Notes: generated from the letters alone by a model not told the origin. Shown: positions 1 to 6,040, counted from the first letter of the stretch. The stretch: DNA of 11,174 nt from Saprospiraceae bacterium UBA2365 (GCA_002344345.1 DDTL01000059.1:1-11174), one strand, 5' to 3'. Made by a program: numbers and translations.

Positions 1-71
1 GTTGTATTCTTTGAAATAAACATTTATGTCTATTTATAAAACAGAAAGTTTTTTTCAAATTTGAAATGAAA

Positions 72-299
72 TTATTTATTTAACATTTCCCAGTTTTTCA
101 TTAAAATATCCTGATGACGTGTAGCCCAATTCATGAGCTTTTTTCTACATTTAGATGGTATTTTACCTGAATAGGTAGTCAAGTCACTAATGATTATAAG
201 TTCTTCAAAATCATTTATAATGGCATGGAAATGTGGTGGTTGATGATCCCGCGAATATACATATATCTTAATTGAGTCAATTATCTTTACACAAGGCAT
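72..299 (-). CDS. DUF4160 domain small protein
   Basis: This is a 75-residue protein of the DUF4160 family, recognised by the motif YSRDHQPPHFHA at residues 15-26, where aromatic, Asp/His and paired Pro/His residues are the family signature. The length is typical of the family. It starts at an ATG (MPCVKI), in keeping with the usual MPxV opening, and stops at TAA. DUF4160 has no established biochemical function; family members are often found beside DUF2442 genes in arrangements resembling toxin-antitoxin modules. No DUF2442 partner lies within the window on either side, although only 71 bases are visible downstream. The gene is clearly AT-rich (two sampled lines give about 30-35% GC, against about 57% in a sampled line of recG), which may indicate acquisition by transfer. 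The family call is secure; any toxin-antitoxin role is inference. Confidence 0.85.
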   Translation of the reverse strand: MPCVKIIDSIKIYVYSRDHQPPHFHAIINDFEELIIISDLTTYSGKIPSKCRKKLMNWATRHQDILMKNWEMLNK

Positions 300-313
300 A
301 CCAGTTTTTAAAG

Positions 314-343
314 CAAATATACAAATGTTGTCTAATTAAGCAA
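314..343 (-). promoter_or_regulatory. Bacteroidota-type promoter of the DUF4160 gene
   Basis: Read on the minus strand, TTG (341-343) is separated by 19 bases from TATATTTG (314-321), a full match to the Bacteroidota -7 consensus TAnnTTTG with a suitable -33 spacing. Transcription would begin near 308, giving a leader of about ten bases before the ATG at 299. This is the best-formed promoter in the window. Confidence 0.65.
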
Positions 344-347
344 CATT
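324..347. promoter_or_regulatory. operator-like inverted repeat in the DUF4160 promoter
   Basis: AATGTTG (324-330) and CAACATT (341-347) are perfect 7-bp inverted arms separated by 10 bases. One arm covers the -33 TTG and the other lies just upstream of the -7 box. Arm centres 17 bases apart, roughly one and a half helical turns, would place a bound dimer over the promoter. It could be a repressor site; no regulator gene is visible in the window. Confidence 0.4.
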
Positions 348-557
348 ATTAATTATTTTTCAGATTAAACACAGTATTTTTCCAAATACAATGCCATCAT
401 TGTATCATAAAAATCATATTGATTTTTTTTGGTAAATTTAACAGGATATAAAAATGGAGGAATATTGAACCCTGTAGGAGGTATATCCACCGGGGCAAGT
501 CCCGAGCCGCTCCGCTACGGGGTAAAACCCAATACGGGTAAACATAGATTAACAATT
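348..557. other. non-coding stretch, weak hairpins only
   Basis: No convincing ORF lies in this stretch on either strand. The left half is AT-rich. Around 491-540 the composition shifts abruptly to GC-rich and contains short self-complementary pieces: CGGG at 491-494 with CCCG at 501-504, and GGGT at 520-523 with ACCC at 527-530. They are too short to assign a function. The GC-rich patch may be the left edge of the repeat element that follows. Confidence 0.4.
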
Positions 558-736
558 TAAGATTGAGTCTGCTCCGAAAAGTCTTTGCCCCCTAAATCCC
601 TACTGACGTTTTCAGTCAGCATATACCTAAAAGGGGACTTTTAATTTGTTGGTTTTCAATCGTTTCCCTATAGGGGTTGGGGCAAAAAACGATTGAAAAC
701 CAACAAATTGGACTTTTCGGAGTAAGCTCAAGATTT
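558..736. repeat. large nested inverted repeat, probable dispersed intergenic element
   Basis: The inner arms, 643-665 and 687-709, are 23-bp perfect inverted copies around a 21-base loop. The outer arms, 572-583 (CTCCGAAAAGTC) and 711-722, are 12-bp perfect inverted copies, and imperfect complementarity (13 of 18 positions when the flank and adjoining arm bases are aligned) continues outward to about 558 and 736. The right arms abut with a single base between them, whereas 59 bases (584-642) separate the left arms. That insert contains its own small hairpin (CTGAC 603-607, GTCAG 615-619). The element lies downstream of rbfA and is not coding. Such structures in Bacteroidota intergenic DNA are often multicopy; here that is inference, because only one copy is visible. 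It could also serve as a transcription end for rbfA. Confidence 0.75.
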
Positions 737-780
737 TAGAATGAAAATTCCAGTTTTGAAGTCGCTCATCGGTGTTCTTT

Positions 781-822
781 GCCTGCCCGTATGGGCCTGC
801 CCGTATAGGCTTGCCAGTATGG
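781..822. repeat. three tandem copies of a 14-bp unit
   Basis: GCCTGCCCGTATGG (781-794), GCCTGCCCGTATAG (795-808) and GCTTGCCAGTATGG (809-822) are contiguous direct repeats with one and two differences from the first copy. The array is GC-rich against AT-rich surroundings and lies between the nested inverted repeat and the end of rbfA. It is non-coding. It may be a slippage-prone minisatellite; no binding function can be read from it. Confidence 0.8.
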
Positions 823-891
823 GGGATCTTAAATCATTTTCCTCTTTGGTTCTGACTCGTCCTGGTTAGGATTTGAAGGTATCCTCGAACG

Positions 892-913
892 GAATTGTAC
901 CTCATTACAATTC
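892..913 (-). terminator. hairpin at the rbfA stop codon, possible transcript end
   Basis: GAATTGTA (892-899) and TACAATTC (906-913) are perfect 8-bp inverted arms with a 6-base loop. The structure covers the last codons and the TAA stop of rbfA. No run of T follows on the minus strand, so it is not a standard intrinsic terminator; it could protect the 3' end of the transcript or be fortuitous. Confidence 0.35.
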
Positions 914-1246
914 ACCAAGCAATCGATCCACCCGATCCATTTCATCCAGCAGCTCGTCGTTGAAAATCGCGATATCAGGCACAAAGCGCACCTGTTTTCT
1001 GATATTTGCAACAAGTTGTTGCTTCAACAGGGAAATATGATGCTGGATCTCCGTCATCACCGACTCTTTATCTTCTGTGTTGAATATGCTGAGATAGATC
1101 TTTGCCAGCCTGAGATCCGGAGACATTTTTACATTGGTGACAGATACCATGGCGCCACCATACATATACATCCCTTCTTTCATCAGTATCAGGCTGAAAT
1201 TTCTTTTGATCAGTTCTCCGATCTGTAGCTGTCTCTTAGAATCCAT
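905..1246 (-). CDS. rbfA: ribosome-binding factor A
   Basis: RbfA binds the 30S subunit late in assembly and is needed for maturation of the 5' end of 16S rRNA, notably at low temperature. The 113-residue product has the small KH-like RbfA fold. The segment VSVTNVKMSPDLRLAKIYLS (residues 34-53) is the conserved core strand and turn region, and VRFVPDIAIFNDELLDEMD (86-104) matches the family's C-terminal signature. The length suits the compact Bacteroidota form. The reading frame is open to a TTG at 1264, but that TTG is part of a perfect -7 promoter box, and the ATG at 1246 (MDSKRQLQIG) matches where other members of the family begin, so the ATG is chosen. The gene is divergent from recG. Confidence 0.93.
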   Translation of the reverse strand: MDSKRQLQIGELIKRNFSLILMKEGMYMYGGAMVSVTNVKMSPDLRLAKIYLSIFNTEDKESVMTEIQHHISLLKQQLVANIRKQVRFVPDIAIFNDELLDEMDRVDRLLGEL

Positions 1247-1261
1247 CTTGCTCGTTTTGTG

Positions 1262-1269
1262 CAAATATA
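1262..1269 (-). promoter_or_regulatory. -7 element of the rbfA promoter
   Basis: The minus strand reads TATATTTG, a full match to TAnnTTTG. The closest TTG-like -33 element (1294-1296) is 24 bases upstream, longer than usual. Transcription from this box would begin near 1257, about ten bases before the ATG at 1246. It excludes the upstream TTG at 1262-1264 as a start codon. Confidence 0.5.
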
Positions 1270-1279
1270 GCTAAAAATT

Positions 1280-1308
1280 TTGATCATGGGGCTCAAAATT
1301 TATATTTT
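1280..1308 (+). promoter_or_regulatory. candidate recG promoter
   Basis: TTG (1280-1282, within TTTTG) is followed after 18 bases by TATATTTT (1301-1308), which matches TAnnTTTG at five of its six fixed positions. Transcription would start near 1315, leaving a leader of about eight bases before the recG ATG at 1323. The short leader resembles those inferred for rbfA and the DUF4160 gene. Confidence 0.45.
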
Positions 1309-1314
1309 AGCCCC
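1288..1314. promoter_or_regulatory. bulged hairpin in the rbfA-recG intergenic region
   Basis: GGGGCT (1288-1293) pairs with AGCCCC (1309-1314). After one bulged C (1294), AAAAT (1295-1299) pairs with ATTTT (1304-1308), leaving a 4-base loop. The inverted repeat covers the predicted -7 box of recG and lies upstream of the rbfA -7 box. As DNA it could be an operator serving both genes. Most of it would lie upstream of the recG transcript, so an RNA role for recG is less likely. Confidence 0.45.
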
Positions 1315-1322
1315 CAGTTACC

Positions 1323-3443
1323 ATGAGTAAACCAAATAACATATTAGATAGTTCAATTGAATTCCTGAAAGGAGTAGGTCCTGTCAGGGCTGAATTACTT
1401 AAAAAAGAACTGGGATTACATACCTTTAGGGATCTGCTTTTGCATTTTCCTTTCAGGTATATCGATAAAACAAGTTTCAATAAAACTACTGAACCTGCGG
1501 CTGATGGTGATATGGTACAGTACATGGGAAAGATCACAGATATTGAAACCATCGATGGCAAAGGAAGTCAGAAAAGATTGTCTGCCGAATTCAGCGACGG
1601 GTATGGTTCGGTTGAATTGGTATGGTTTCAGCGGATCAACTGGATAGAGGAATACCTTGAAGAAGGTTTGGAGTACATCGTTTACGGGCGGCTTAAAAAA
1701 TATGGAGGCAAAAAATCCATAGTTCACCCGGAAGTTGAAAAGGTAACACAGGATAGCCTTCAGAAACTCACCACTTTGTTTCCTGTTTACAGTACCACTG
1801 AAAAACTGAATGCCAGGAACCTGCATTCACGTGCGATCAGCAATCTAACCCGAACCCTCACTGAACAGCTGAAACCAGGCGATATTCCTGATTTTATTCC
1901 TGATTATTTAATGGAAAAACTTAGGTTGAGATCATTTGGAGAAGCTGTGCTGACCATACATTATCCTAAAAATGAGGCTGAAAGAATTCAGGCTGAGAAC
2001 CGGATCAAATTCAATGAACTGTTTTTGCTTCAATTGCGATTGTTGTACAACAGACAATTGAGGAAAAGGAAGATCAGAGGGATCGCATTTGAACAAATAG
2101 GACAGAAATTCAACGATTTTTTTCATAAAAAACTGCAATTTGAACTGACAGAAGCCCAAAAAAGGGTAGTGAAGGAACTTCGCAGGGACATGGGTTCGGG
2201 CATTCAGATGAATCGTCTGCTGCAGGGTGATGTGGGCAGCGGGAAAACCATCGTTGCATTACTTTGCATGTTGATCGCTATTGACAACGGATGCCAGGCA
2301 TGCCTCATGGCACCGACTGAAATTTTAGCTTACCAGCATTTTCAGTCCATTACCAAAATGACAGATGGGCTGGGAATACAGGTTGGTTTTCTGACCGGTT
2401 CGGTGAAGGGAAAAGTCAGAAAGGAGCTGCTATTTGCACTGGAGCAAGGCAACATACATATCCTGGTCGGAACACATGCTTTATTGGAAAAACCGGTCAA
2501 ATACGCCAGACTCGGCCTGGCGATCACGGATGAACAGCACCGGTTTGGCGTGCAGCAGCGTGCAAGACTATGGACAAAAGCGATGGAACATCCCCCGCAC
2601 ATCCTGGTGATGACCGCGACACCAATTCCCCGGACATTATCCATGACACTTTATGGCGACCTGGATGTTTCGGTGATCGACGAATTGCCTCCCGGGAGAA
2701 AATCGATCAGGACGATCCATTCGTTTGAAAGCAAGAGGCCCAAATTAACAGAGTTCCTCAGAACCGAGATCGGGAGAGGCCGACAGGTATATGTGGTGTA
2801 TCCATTGATCGAGGAATCAGAAACACTTGATCTGAAGAATTTACAGGATGGATATGAACAGATATTGCACCATTTCCCAAGGCCTGATTATCAGATCAGT
2901 GTGGTACATGGCCGGATGAAGCCACAGGACAAGGAGTTTGAGATGAACCGGTTCAAAAAGGGAATTACCCACATTCTGGTTTCAACCACAGTGATTGAAG
3001 TAGGAGTAGATGTACCCAACGCATCCGTGATGGTCATAGAAAATGCAGAAAGGTTCGGGCTGTCCCAATTGCATCAGTTGCGCGGAAGGGTAGGCCGCGG
3101 TGCAGAACAATCCTATTGTATCCTGATGTCAGGCAATAAACTCAGCAATGAAGCCAGGGAACGAATACAAACCATGGTGCGCACGAACAATGGATTCGAG
3201 ATCGCAGAGGTTGATCTGAAACTCAGAGGCCCGGGTGATATCGAAGGCATCAGACAAAGCGGGATGCTGGATCTGAAAATGGCCAACCTGGTTACGGATA
3301 CTCAAATACTCCAAACCAGCAGGCAGGCATGCATGGCCATTCTGGAAGAAGATCCTGAACTCAATTTACTTAAAAACAAAAGGTTAAAAGCTTATTTGGA
3401 GAAAAATAAACACTTGTTTTTATCCTGGGGAAGGATATCATAA
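1323..3443 (+). CDS. recG: ATP-dependent DNA helicase RecG
   Basis: RecG is a superfamily 2 DNA translocase that regresses stalled replication forks and branch-migrates Holliday junctions. The 706-residue product is close to the usual length (about 690-700) and looks intact. The N-terminal wedge/OB-fold region (about 1-200) opens with FLKGVGPVRAELL (14-26), the typical start. Helicase motifs occur in order: Walker A GDVGSGKT (302-309), DEQH box (403-406), TATPIPRT (431-438), STTVIEVGVDVPNA (554-567) and arginine-finger motif HQLRGRVGRG (584-593). The conserved RecG C-terminal segment LRGPGDIEGIRQSG (634-647) follows. The ATG at 1323 suits both the family start and the predicted promoter. It is divergent from rbfA, and its TAA lies against the stop of a small opposing ORF. 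No missing motif or frameshift was seen. Confidence 0.98.
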   Translation: MSKPNNILDSSIEFLKGVGPVRAELLKKELGLHTFRDLLLHFPFRYIDKTSFNKTTEPAADGDMVQYMGKITDIETIDGKGSQKRLSAEFSDGYGSVELVWFQRINWIEEYLEEGLEYIVYGRLKKYGGKKSIVHPEVEKVTQDSLQKLTTLFPVYSTTEKLNARNLHSRAISNLTRTLTEQLKPGDIPDFIPDYLMEKLRLRSFGEAVLTIHYPKNEAERIQAENRIKFNELFLLQLRLLYNRQLRKRKIRGIAFEQIGQKFNDFFHKKLQFELTEAQKRVVKELRRDMGSGIQMNRLLQGDVGSGKTIVALLCMLIAIDNGCQACLMAPTEILAYQHFQSITKMTDGLGIQVGFLTGSVKGKVRKELLFALEQGNIHILVGTHALLEKPVKYARLGLAITDEQHRFGVQQRARLWTKAMEHPPHILVMTATPIPRTLSMTLYGDLDVSVIDELPPGRKSIRTIHSFESKRPKLTEFLRTEIGRGRQVYVVYPLIEESETLDLKNLQDGYEQILHHFPRPDYQISVVHGRMKPQDKEFEMNRFKKGITHILVSTTVIEVGVDVPNASVMVIENAERFGLSQLHQLRGRVGRGAEQSYCILMSGNKLSNEARERIQTMVRTNNGFEIAEVDLKLRGPGDIEGIRQSGMLDLKMANLVTDTQILQTSRQACMAILEEDPELNLLKNKRLKAYLEKNKHLFLSWGRIS

Positions 3444-3665
3444 GCGCTCAGGAACTGAAATTGAACAACAAGTTGCTCGTTTCAGATCTTGGTTAAACAA
3501 TTTTTTCTGTTCAGTCTTCCCGAAAAGCGCTTTTTTTGTGCCTTGATCAAAAATAAATATAGTGTCTTGACCATCGAATTCGAGGGTTTTTCGGATCAAT
3601 GTTGAATCATGCGTGTAAAAACATTCTATCAATAGCAGCGTATAAAAAAGCAACAATCTTATCAT
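3438..3665 (-). CDS. doubtful small ORF with a hydrophobic N-terminus
   Basis: This 75-residue ORF starts with an ATG. Residues 2-17 form a hydrophobic stretch (IRLLLFYTLLLIECFY) that could be a signal peptide or membrane anchor. Cys15 sits where a lipoprotein cysteine might be, but the preceding Glu does not fit a lipobox. The remainder is polar and charged (FDGQDTIFIFDQGTKK, 30-45), with two adjacent cysteines near the C-terminus. I recognise no family. The ORF converges on recG; their coding ranges overlap by six bases at the stop codons. It has no clear -7 element upstream. In favour are the plausible N-terminal segment and an otherwise empty 460-bp gap; against are the lack of a family match, the lack of a promoter and the short length. 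It could be a chance ORF or the remnant of a longer gene. Confidence 0.3.
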   Translation of the reverse strand: MIRLLLFYTLLLIECFYTHDSTLIRKTLEFDGQDTIFIFDQGTKKALFGKTEQKKLFNQDLKRATCCSISVPERL

Positions 3666-3765
3666 GAATTTTTATTGGATGAATAATTTTTCAACGAAGT
3701 AATTCATGGAAAGTGGCATTACCATCGATTCGTTAGACATCCCGTATTAACTTATTAAACATTTC

Positions 3766-3783
3766 TTTTCCTTCAAAGGAAAA
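3766..3783. terminator. hairpin with adjacent T-rich sequence, possible terminator
   Basis: TTTTCCTT (3766-3773) and AAGGAAAA (3776-3783) are perfect 8-bp inverted arms. With a 4-base TCAA loop the stem is 7 bp, mostly A:T. TTGTTTTT follows on the plus strand. It lies about 320 bases beyond recG and just upstream of the next gene's predicted promoter. It is the only terminator-like structure in the gap, but the weak stem keeps confidence low. Confidence 0.3.
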
Positions 3784-3820
3784 ATTGTTTTTAACAAAGC
3801 AAACCCGGGTGAATCTGTCA

Positions 3821-3847
3821 TTGAATATAAAAATATGATGATCTTTG
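3821..3847 (+). promoter_or_regulatory. candidate promoter for the outer-membrane protein gene
   Basis: TTG (3821-3823) and GATCTTTG (3840-3847, five of six fixed positions of TAnnTTTG) are separated by 16 bases, slightly short for this class. Predicted transcription begins near 3854, about 50 bases before the ATG at 3905. The in-frame TTG at 3845 belongs to this box, which argues against it as a start codon. Confidence 0.33.
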
Positions 3848-3904
3848 CTCTTCGGTATTGAATCAACAGGATCCAATTTGCCGATTAATTCAAATGTTCA
3901 ATTG

Positions 3905-4483
3905 ATGAAAAAAATCATATTAATCGCAATTTTCCTATTATATCATTTCATGGTTTTTTCCCAGGATCAGGGCAAAAATATCTATAGTGGAGGCATGCTT
4001 ATTTTACAGCCGGGATATGTTTTTGCAGAGAACAATCACCAACAGATCAGAGACAGCAATTTTGGTCTGGGTGGTTTACTTCGCTTTTATATGTTTAAAT
4101 ACCTTACCGCTGGCATTTTTGGAGGTAGTCAGAAAACGAGTTATCCTTCCACCAACGCACAAACATCATCCATCAGTATAGGGTATGGCGGTCCTATGGT
4201 GGGCGTTAGCAAAAAAACGGGTAAATTCAGATATACGGCAGCTATTTTCGCCGGTCCCGGAACGATCAGAAATCTGCATGTTGAAAATCAGGCAGGTAAT
4301 GTGTTGACAGAGGCATATTACTATAAGGAATCATCCCTGGTTTGGTCGCCGATGTTGAGTGTGGATTTTGCATTGACCAAAAGGTTGAATGTAACATTAC
4401 AGGGAGTTTGTCTGGTGGCCGAATTCAATGAGAAGCCGTTTTATAATCCTGTCCTGCAATTGGGTGTTTTGTTCAATCGTTGA
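3905..4483 (+). CDS. predicted small outer-membrane beta-barrel protein
   Basis: The 192-residue product begins with a classical Sec signal peptide: MKK, a hydrophobic core (IILIAIFLLYHFMVF), then SQ with cleavage likely at or near residue 19. The mature part has alternating polar and hydrophobic stretches rich in Gly, Tyr and Phe (GGLLRFYMFKYLTAGIFGG, YGGPMVGVSKKTGKFRYTAA, SPMLSVDFALTKRLNVTLQG), as expected of amphipathic strands joined by tight turns. It ends in LQLGVLFNR, resembling a terminal barrel strand. No family could be named; small barrels of this kind are very common in Bacteroidota. The frame is open upstream to a TTG at 3845, but the ATG at 3905 puts the signal peptide at the N-terminus and is preferred. 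It precedes a secreted-enzyme gene by 147 bp, with a candidate promoter between them. Outer-membrane location is inferred from sequence pattern only. Confidence 0.75.
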   Translation: MKKIILIAIFLLYHFMVFSQDQGKNIYSGGMLILQPGYVFAENNHQQIRDSNFGLGGLLRFYMFKYLTAGIFGGSQKTSYPSTNAQTSSISIGYGGPMVGVSKKTGKFRYTAAIFAGPGTIRNLHVENQAGNVLTEAYYYKESSLVWSPMLSVDFALTKRLNVTLQGVCLVAEFNEKPFYNPVLQLGVLFNR

Positions 4484-4562
4484 CAGAATATTACTGCTTT
4501 TTTGTACGGAATTTTATTTTGGTGCATCTGATAAATTATAGTGGTTCTAACCGTTTGCACGG

Positions 4563-4591
4563 TTGGATTTTCTGATTTATTGTTAAATTTA
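4563..4591 (+). promoter_or_regulatory. candidate promoter for the SGNH-like gene
   Basis: TTG (4563-4565) is followed after 18 bases by TAAATTTA (4584-4591), with five of six fixed positions of TAnnTTTG. A start near 4598 leaves a leader of about 33 bases before the ATG at 4631. The box lies inside the upstream extension of the reading frame, which supports the internal ATG. Confidence 0.35.
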
Positions 4592-4630
4592 TCCTTTCAA
4601 ATGAAGTCGATGACTCTAAAATATTTTCTT

Positions 4631-5668
4631 ATGAAAAAAGCAACTTTTCTGGCAGCATTATTTTTGATCTCAGTTTCCCTTTCCGGTCAAAAAACCATTT
4701 TTTTGCATCATTCCACAGGTGGTGGTGTTTTTTATGGTGCCAATGGTTTACCACAATGGTTCAGTGACTACAACCAAAGCCACGATACTGAGTATGAAAT
4801 TGAAGAATTTTCCTACCCCAACAGTCCATATCCATGGGATAATTATCCTTATGATTTCTGGAACCTGTGGGTCAATCAGGGCCAATGCAACAATAACCAG
4901 TCAGGCATTCGTTGCCTGGACTGGTTCGCAGAACACTATGATGTCATCGTTTTTAAGCATTGTTTCCCGGGAGCCGGGATTGTTCCCGACAACGGAAATC
5001 CACTGGTATCTTCCGACAGGAAATCGATTGAGAATTATAAACTGCAATACAGGGCTTTGCGGGAACTGATGGATAATTATCCGGACAATAAATTCATCGT
5101 TTGGACCCTTGCTCCGCTTCACAGGAATGCAACCGACCCTCAAAGCGCAGCCAGAGCACGCGAATTTGTCACTTGGGTAAAGGATGTTTGGCTGGCGGAG
5201 GATTCCACTTCGCATCCCAATATTTTTGTTTTTGATTTTTATGGATTGGCAGCAGAATCGACGACTGTACCGTCACAAGGTAAGGTCAATTGTCTTAAAT
5301 ATGAATATGAAAACGATCATAATGGAAGCGATTCTCACCCGAATGAATTAGCCAATGCTACCATCATGCCGCTGTTCGGTCAGGCGATCGTAAATGCGAT
5401 CACAGACAACTTGAGTTCGTCGTTTGACACCGGACCCGGTAAAAAAAACGGACTGGATATCTTTCCGAATCCGGCCAAAGATTTTATCCGTCTGAAAAAT
5501 ACCGGAGAATATGACAGCATCGAATTATGGGACACAAATGGAAAAATCATTCATAATTATTCATGCCGCTCGTCCGAACTGGATATTTCATCTTTGCCCA
5601 AAGGCAAATATTTTTTGATTGCAAAAACCGCAGCATCCCGAAAATCAGCTAAGTTGATCATTCAATGA
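4631..5668 (+). CDS. secreted SGNH-hydrolase-like protein with T9SS sorting tail
   Basis: The 345-residue product has a Sec signal peptide (MKKATFLAALFLISVSLSG, cleaved near residue 19). The body looks like an SGNH/GDSL-type hydrolase, a superfamily that includes esterases and carbohydrate deacetylases. An early strand ends in FLHHSTGGG (24-32), with Ser28 as candidate nucleophile. A middle strand reads VIVFKHCFPG (105-114), a further strand FIVWTLAPLH (155-164), and a late SDSHPN (233-238) resembles block V with catalytic His236. The Asp is two residues before His rather than the usual three. Residues about 275-345 (DIFPNPAKDF, then ELDISSLPKGKYFLI) form a type A T9SS C-terminal sorting domain, so the protein should reach the cell surface or medium. 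The frame extends upstream to a GTG at 4541, but the ATG at 4631 begins the signal peptide. The substrate is unknown. The secretion call is firm; the enzyme class is moderate. Confidence 0.78.
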   Translation: MKKATFLAALFLISVSLSGQKTIFLHHSTGGGVFYGANGLPQWFSDYNQSHDTEYEIEEFSYPNSPYPWDNYPYDFWNLWVNQGQCNNNQSGIRCLDWFAEHYDVIVFKHCFPGAGIVPDNGNPLVSSDRKSIENYKLQYRALRELMDNYPDNKFIVWTLAPLHRNATDPQSAARAREFVTWVKDVWLAEDSTSHPNIFVFDFYGLAAESTTVPSQGKVNCLKYEYENDHNGSDSHPNELANATIMPLFGQAIVNAITDNLSSSFDTGPGKKNGLDIFPNPAKDFIRLKNTGEYDSIELWDTNGKIIHNYSCRSSELDISSLPKGKYFLIAKTAASRKSAKLIIQ

Positions 5669-5932
5669 AGGGATTTTAGTTAAATATACCGTTATGGAGG
5701 CAGATTGTTCAATTTTCATTGCATTTTGGGTACACTATTGATTTGCATTGCATCTCTTATGCACAGAAAAGCAAGCTGTCGGTGTCAGAACAATAAAGGC
5801 TGACAAATTTGACTTTGGTCCATTTCATTTGAATGTCTGTTGATTGCAAGACATTGTGTTGTAATAACCATGCGATTTGTTAAAACTGCTGATTAGTCGT
5901 GCCATCATGCTATCATTTGGAAGAAAATGATG

Positions 5933-5940
5933 TATATTTG
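5933..5940 (+). promoter_or_regulatory. -7 element upstream of the SBBP-repeat gene
   Basis: TATATTTG is a full match to the Bacteroidota consensus TAnnTTTG. The nearest TTTG upstream (5916-5919) is only 13 bases away, so the -33 element is poor. Transcription from here would begin near 5946 and give a leader of about 95 bases before the ATG at 6041, the longest leader predicted in the window. Confidence 0.45.
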
Positions 5941-5982
5941 CAACCGGACATCAACCGCTGCTTTTTTTCATTGTCCTTTTAA

Positions 5983-5999
5983 TGCCTGTAATGCAGGCA
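5983..5999 (+). promoter_or_regulatory. hairpin in the predicted leader of the SBBP-repeat gene
   Basis: TGCCTG (5983-5988) and CAGGCA (5994-5999) form a perfect 6-bp stem with a 5-base TAATG loop, about 40 bases upstream of the start codon. It may affect mRNA stability or translation. It resembles no riboswitch known to me. Confidence 0.35.
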
Positions 6000-6040
6000 C
6001 ATGTTGGATATTTTAGCTAATTTATATAAAAATTCAAGCT

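Larger units (their letters stand above)
5669..6040 (+). other. intergenic region upstream of the large surface protein
   Basis: This 372-bp gap contains no convincing gene. A 6-bp inverted repeat, TGTCAG (5783-5788) and CTGACA (5800-5805), lacks a T tract. A promoter element and a leader hairpin, listed separately, occupy its right half. No clear terminator for the upstream gene was found. Confidence 0.5.

Noticed and set aside
53..66. Perfect 14-bp palindrome TTTCAAATTTGAAA just after the DUF4160 gene
   Set aside because: It is wholly A/T-rich, has no loop, and on the minus strand is followed by A rather than T residues, so it is not a terminator; it is expected fairly often in such AT-rich DNA.
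781..822. Tandem repeat considered as a CRISPR remnant
   Set aside because: The 14-bp units are directly adjacent without spacers, and no cas gene is present.
829..1014. 61-residue ORF overlapping the end of rbfA
   Set aside because: It is an alternate-frame shadow of rbfA extending into the non-coding spacer, with no recognisable protein features.
3455..3485. CTGAAA and TTTCAG arms just after recG as a terminator
   Set aside because: The stem is 6 bp of mostly A:T pairs with a 19-base loop, and the T tract is about 15 bases further on.
3523..3534. Palindrome AAAAGCGCTTTT followed by T residues, resembling a terminator
   Set aside because: There is no loop between the arms, so a 6-bp RNA hairpin cannot form normally, and it lies inside the doubtful opposing ORF.
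5663..5721. CAATGAA and TTCATTG arms after the SGNH-like gene
   Set aside because: The 7-bp arms are 45 bases apart with no T tract; probably chance in AT-rich sequence.
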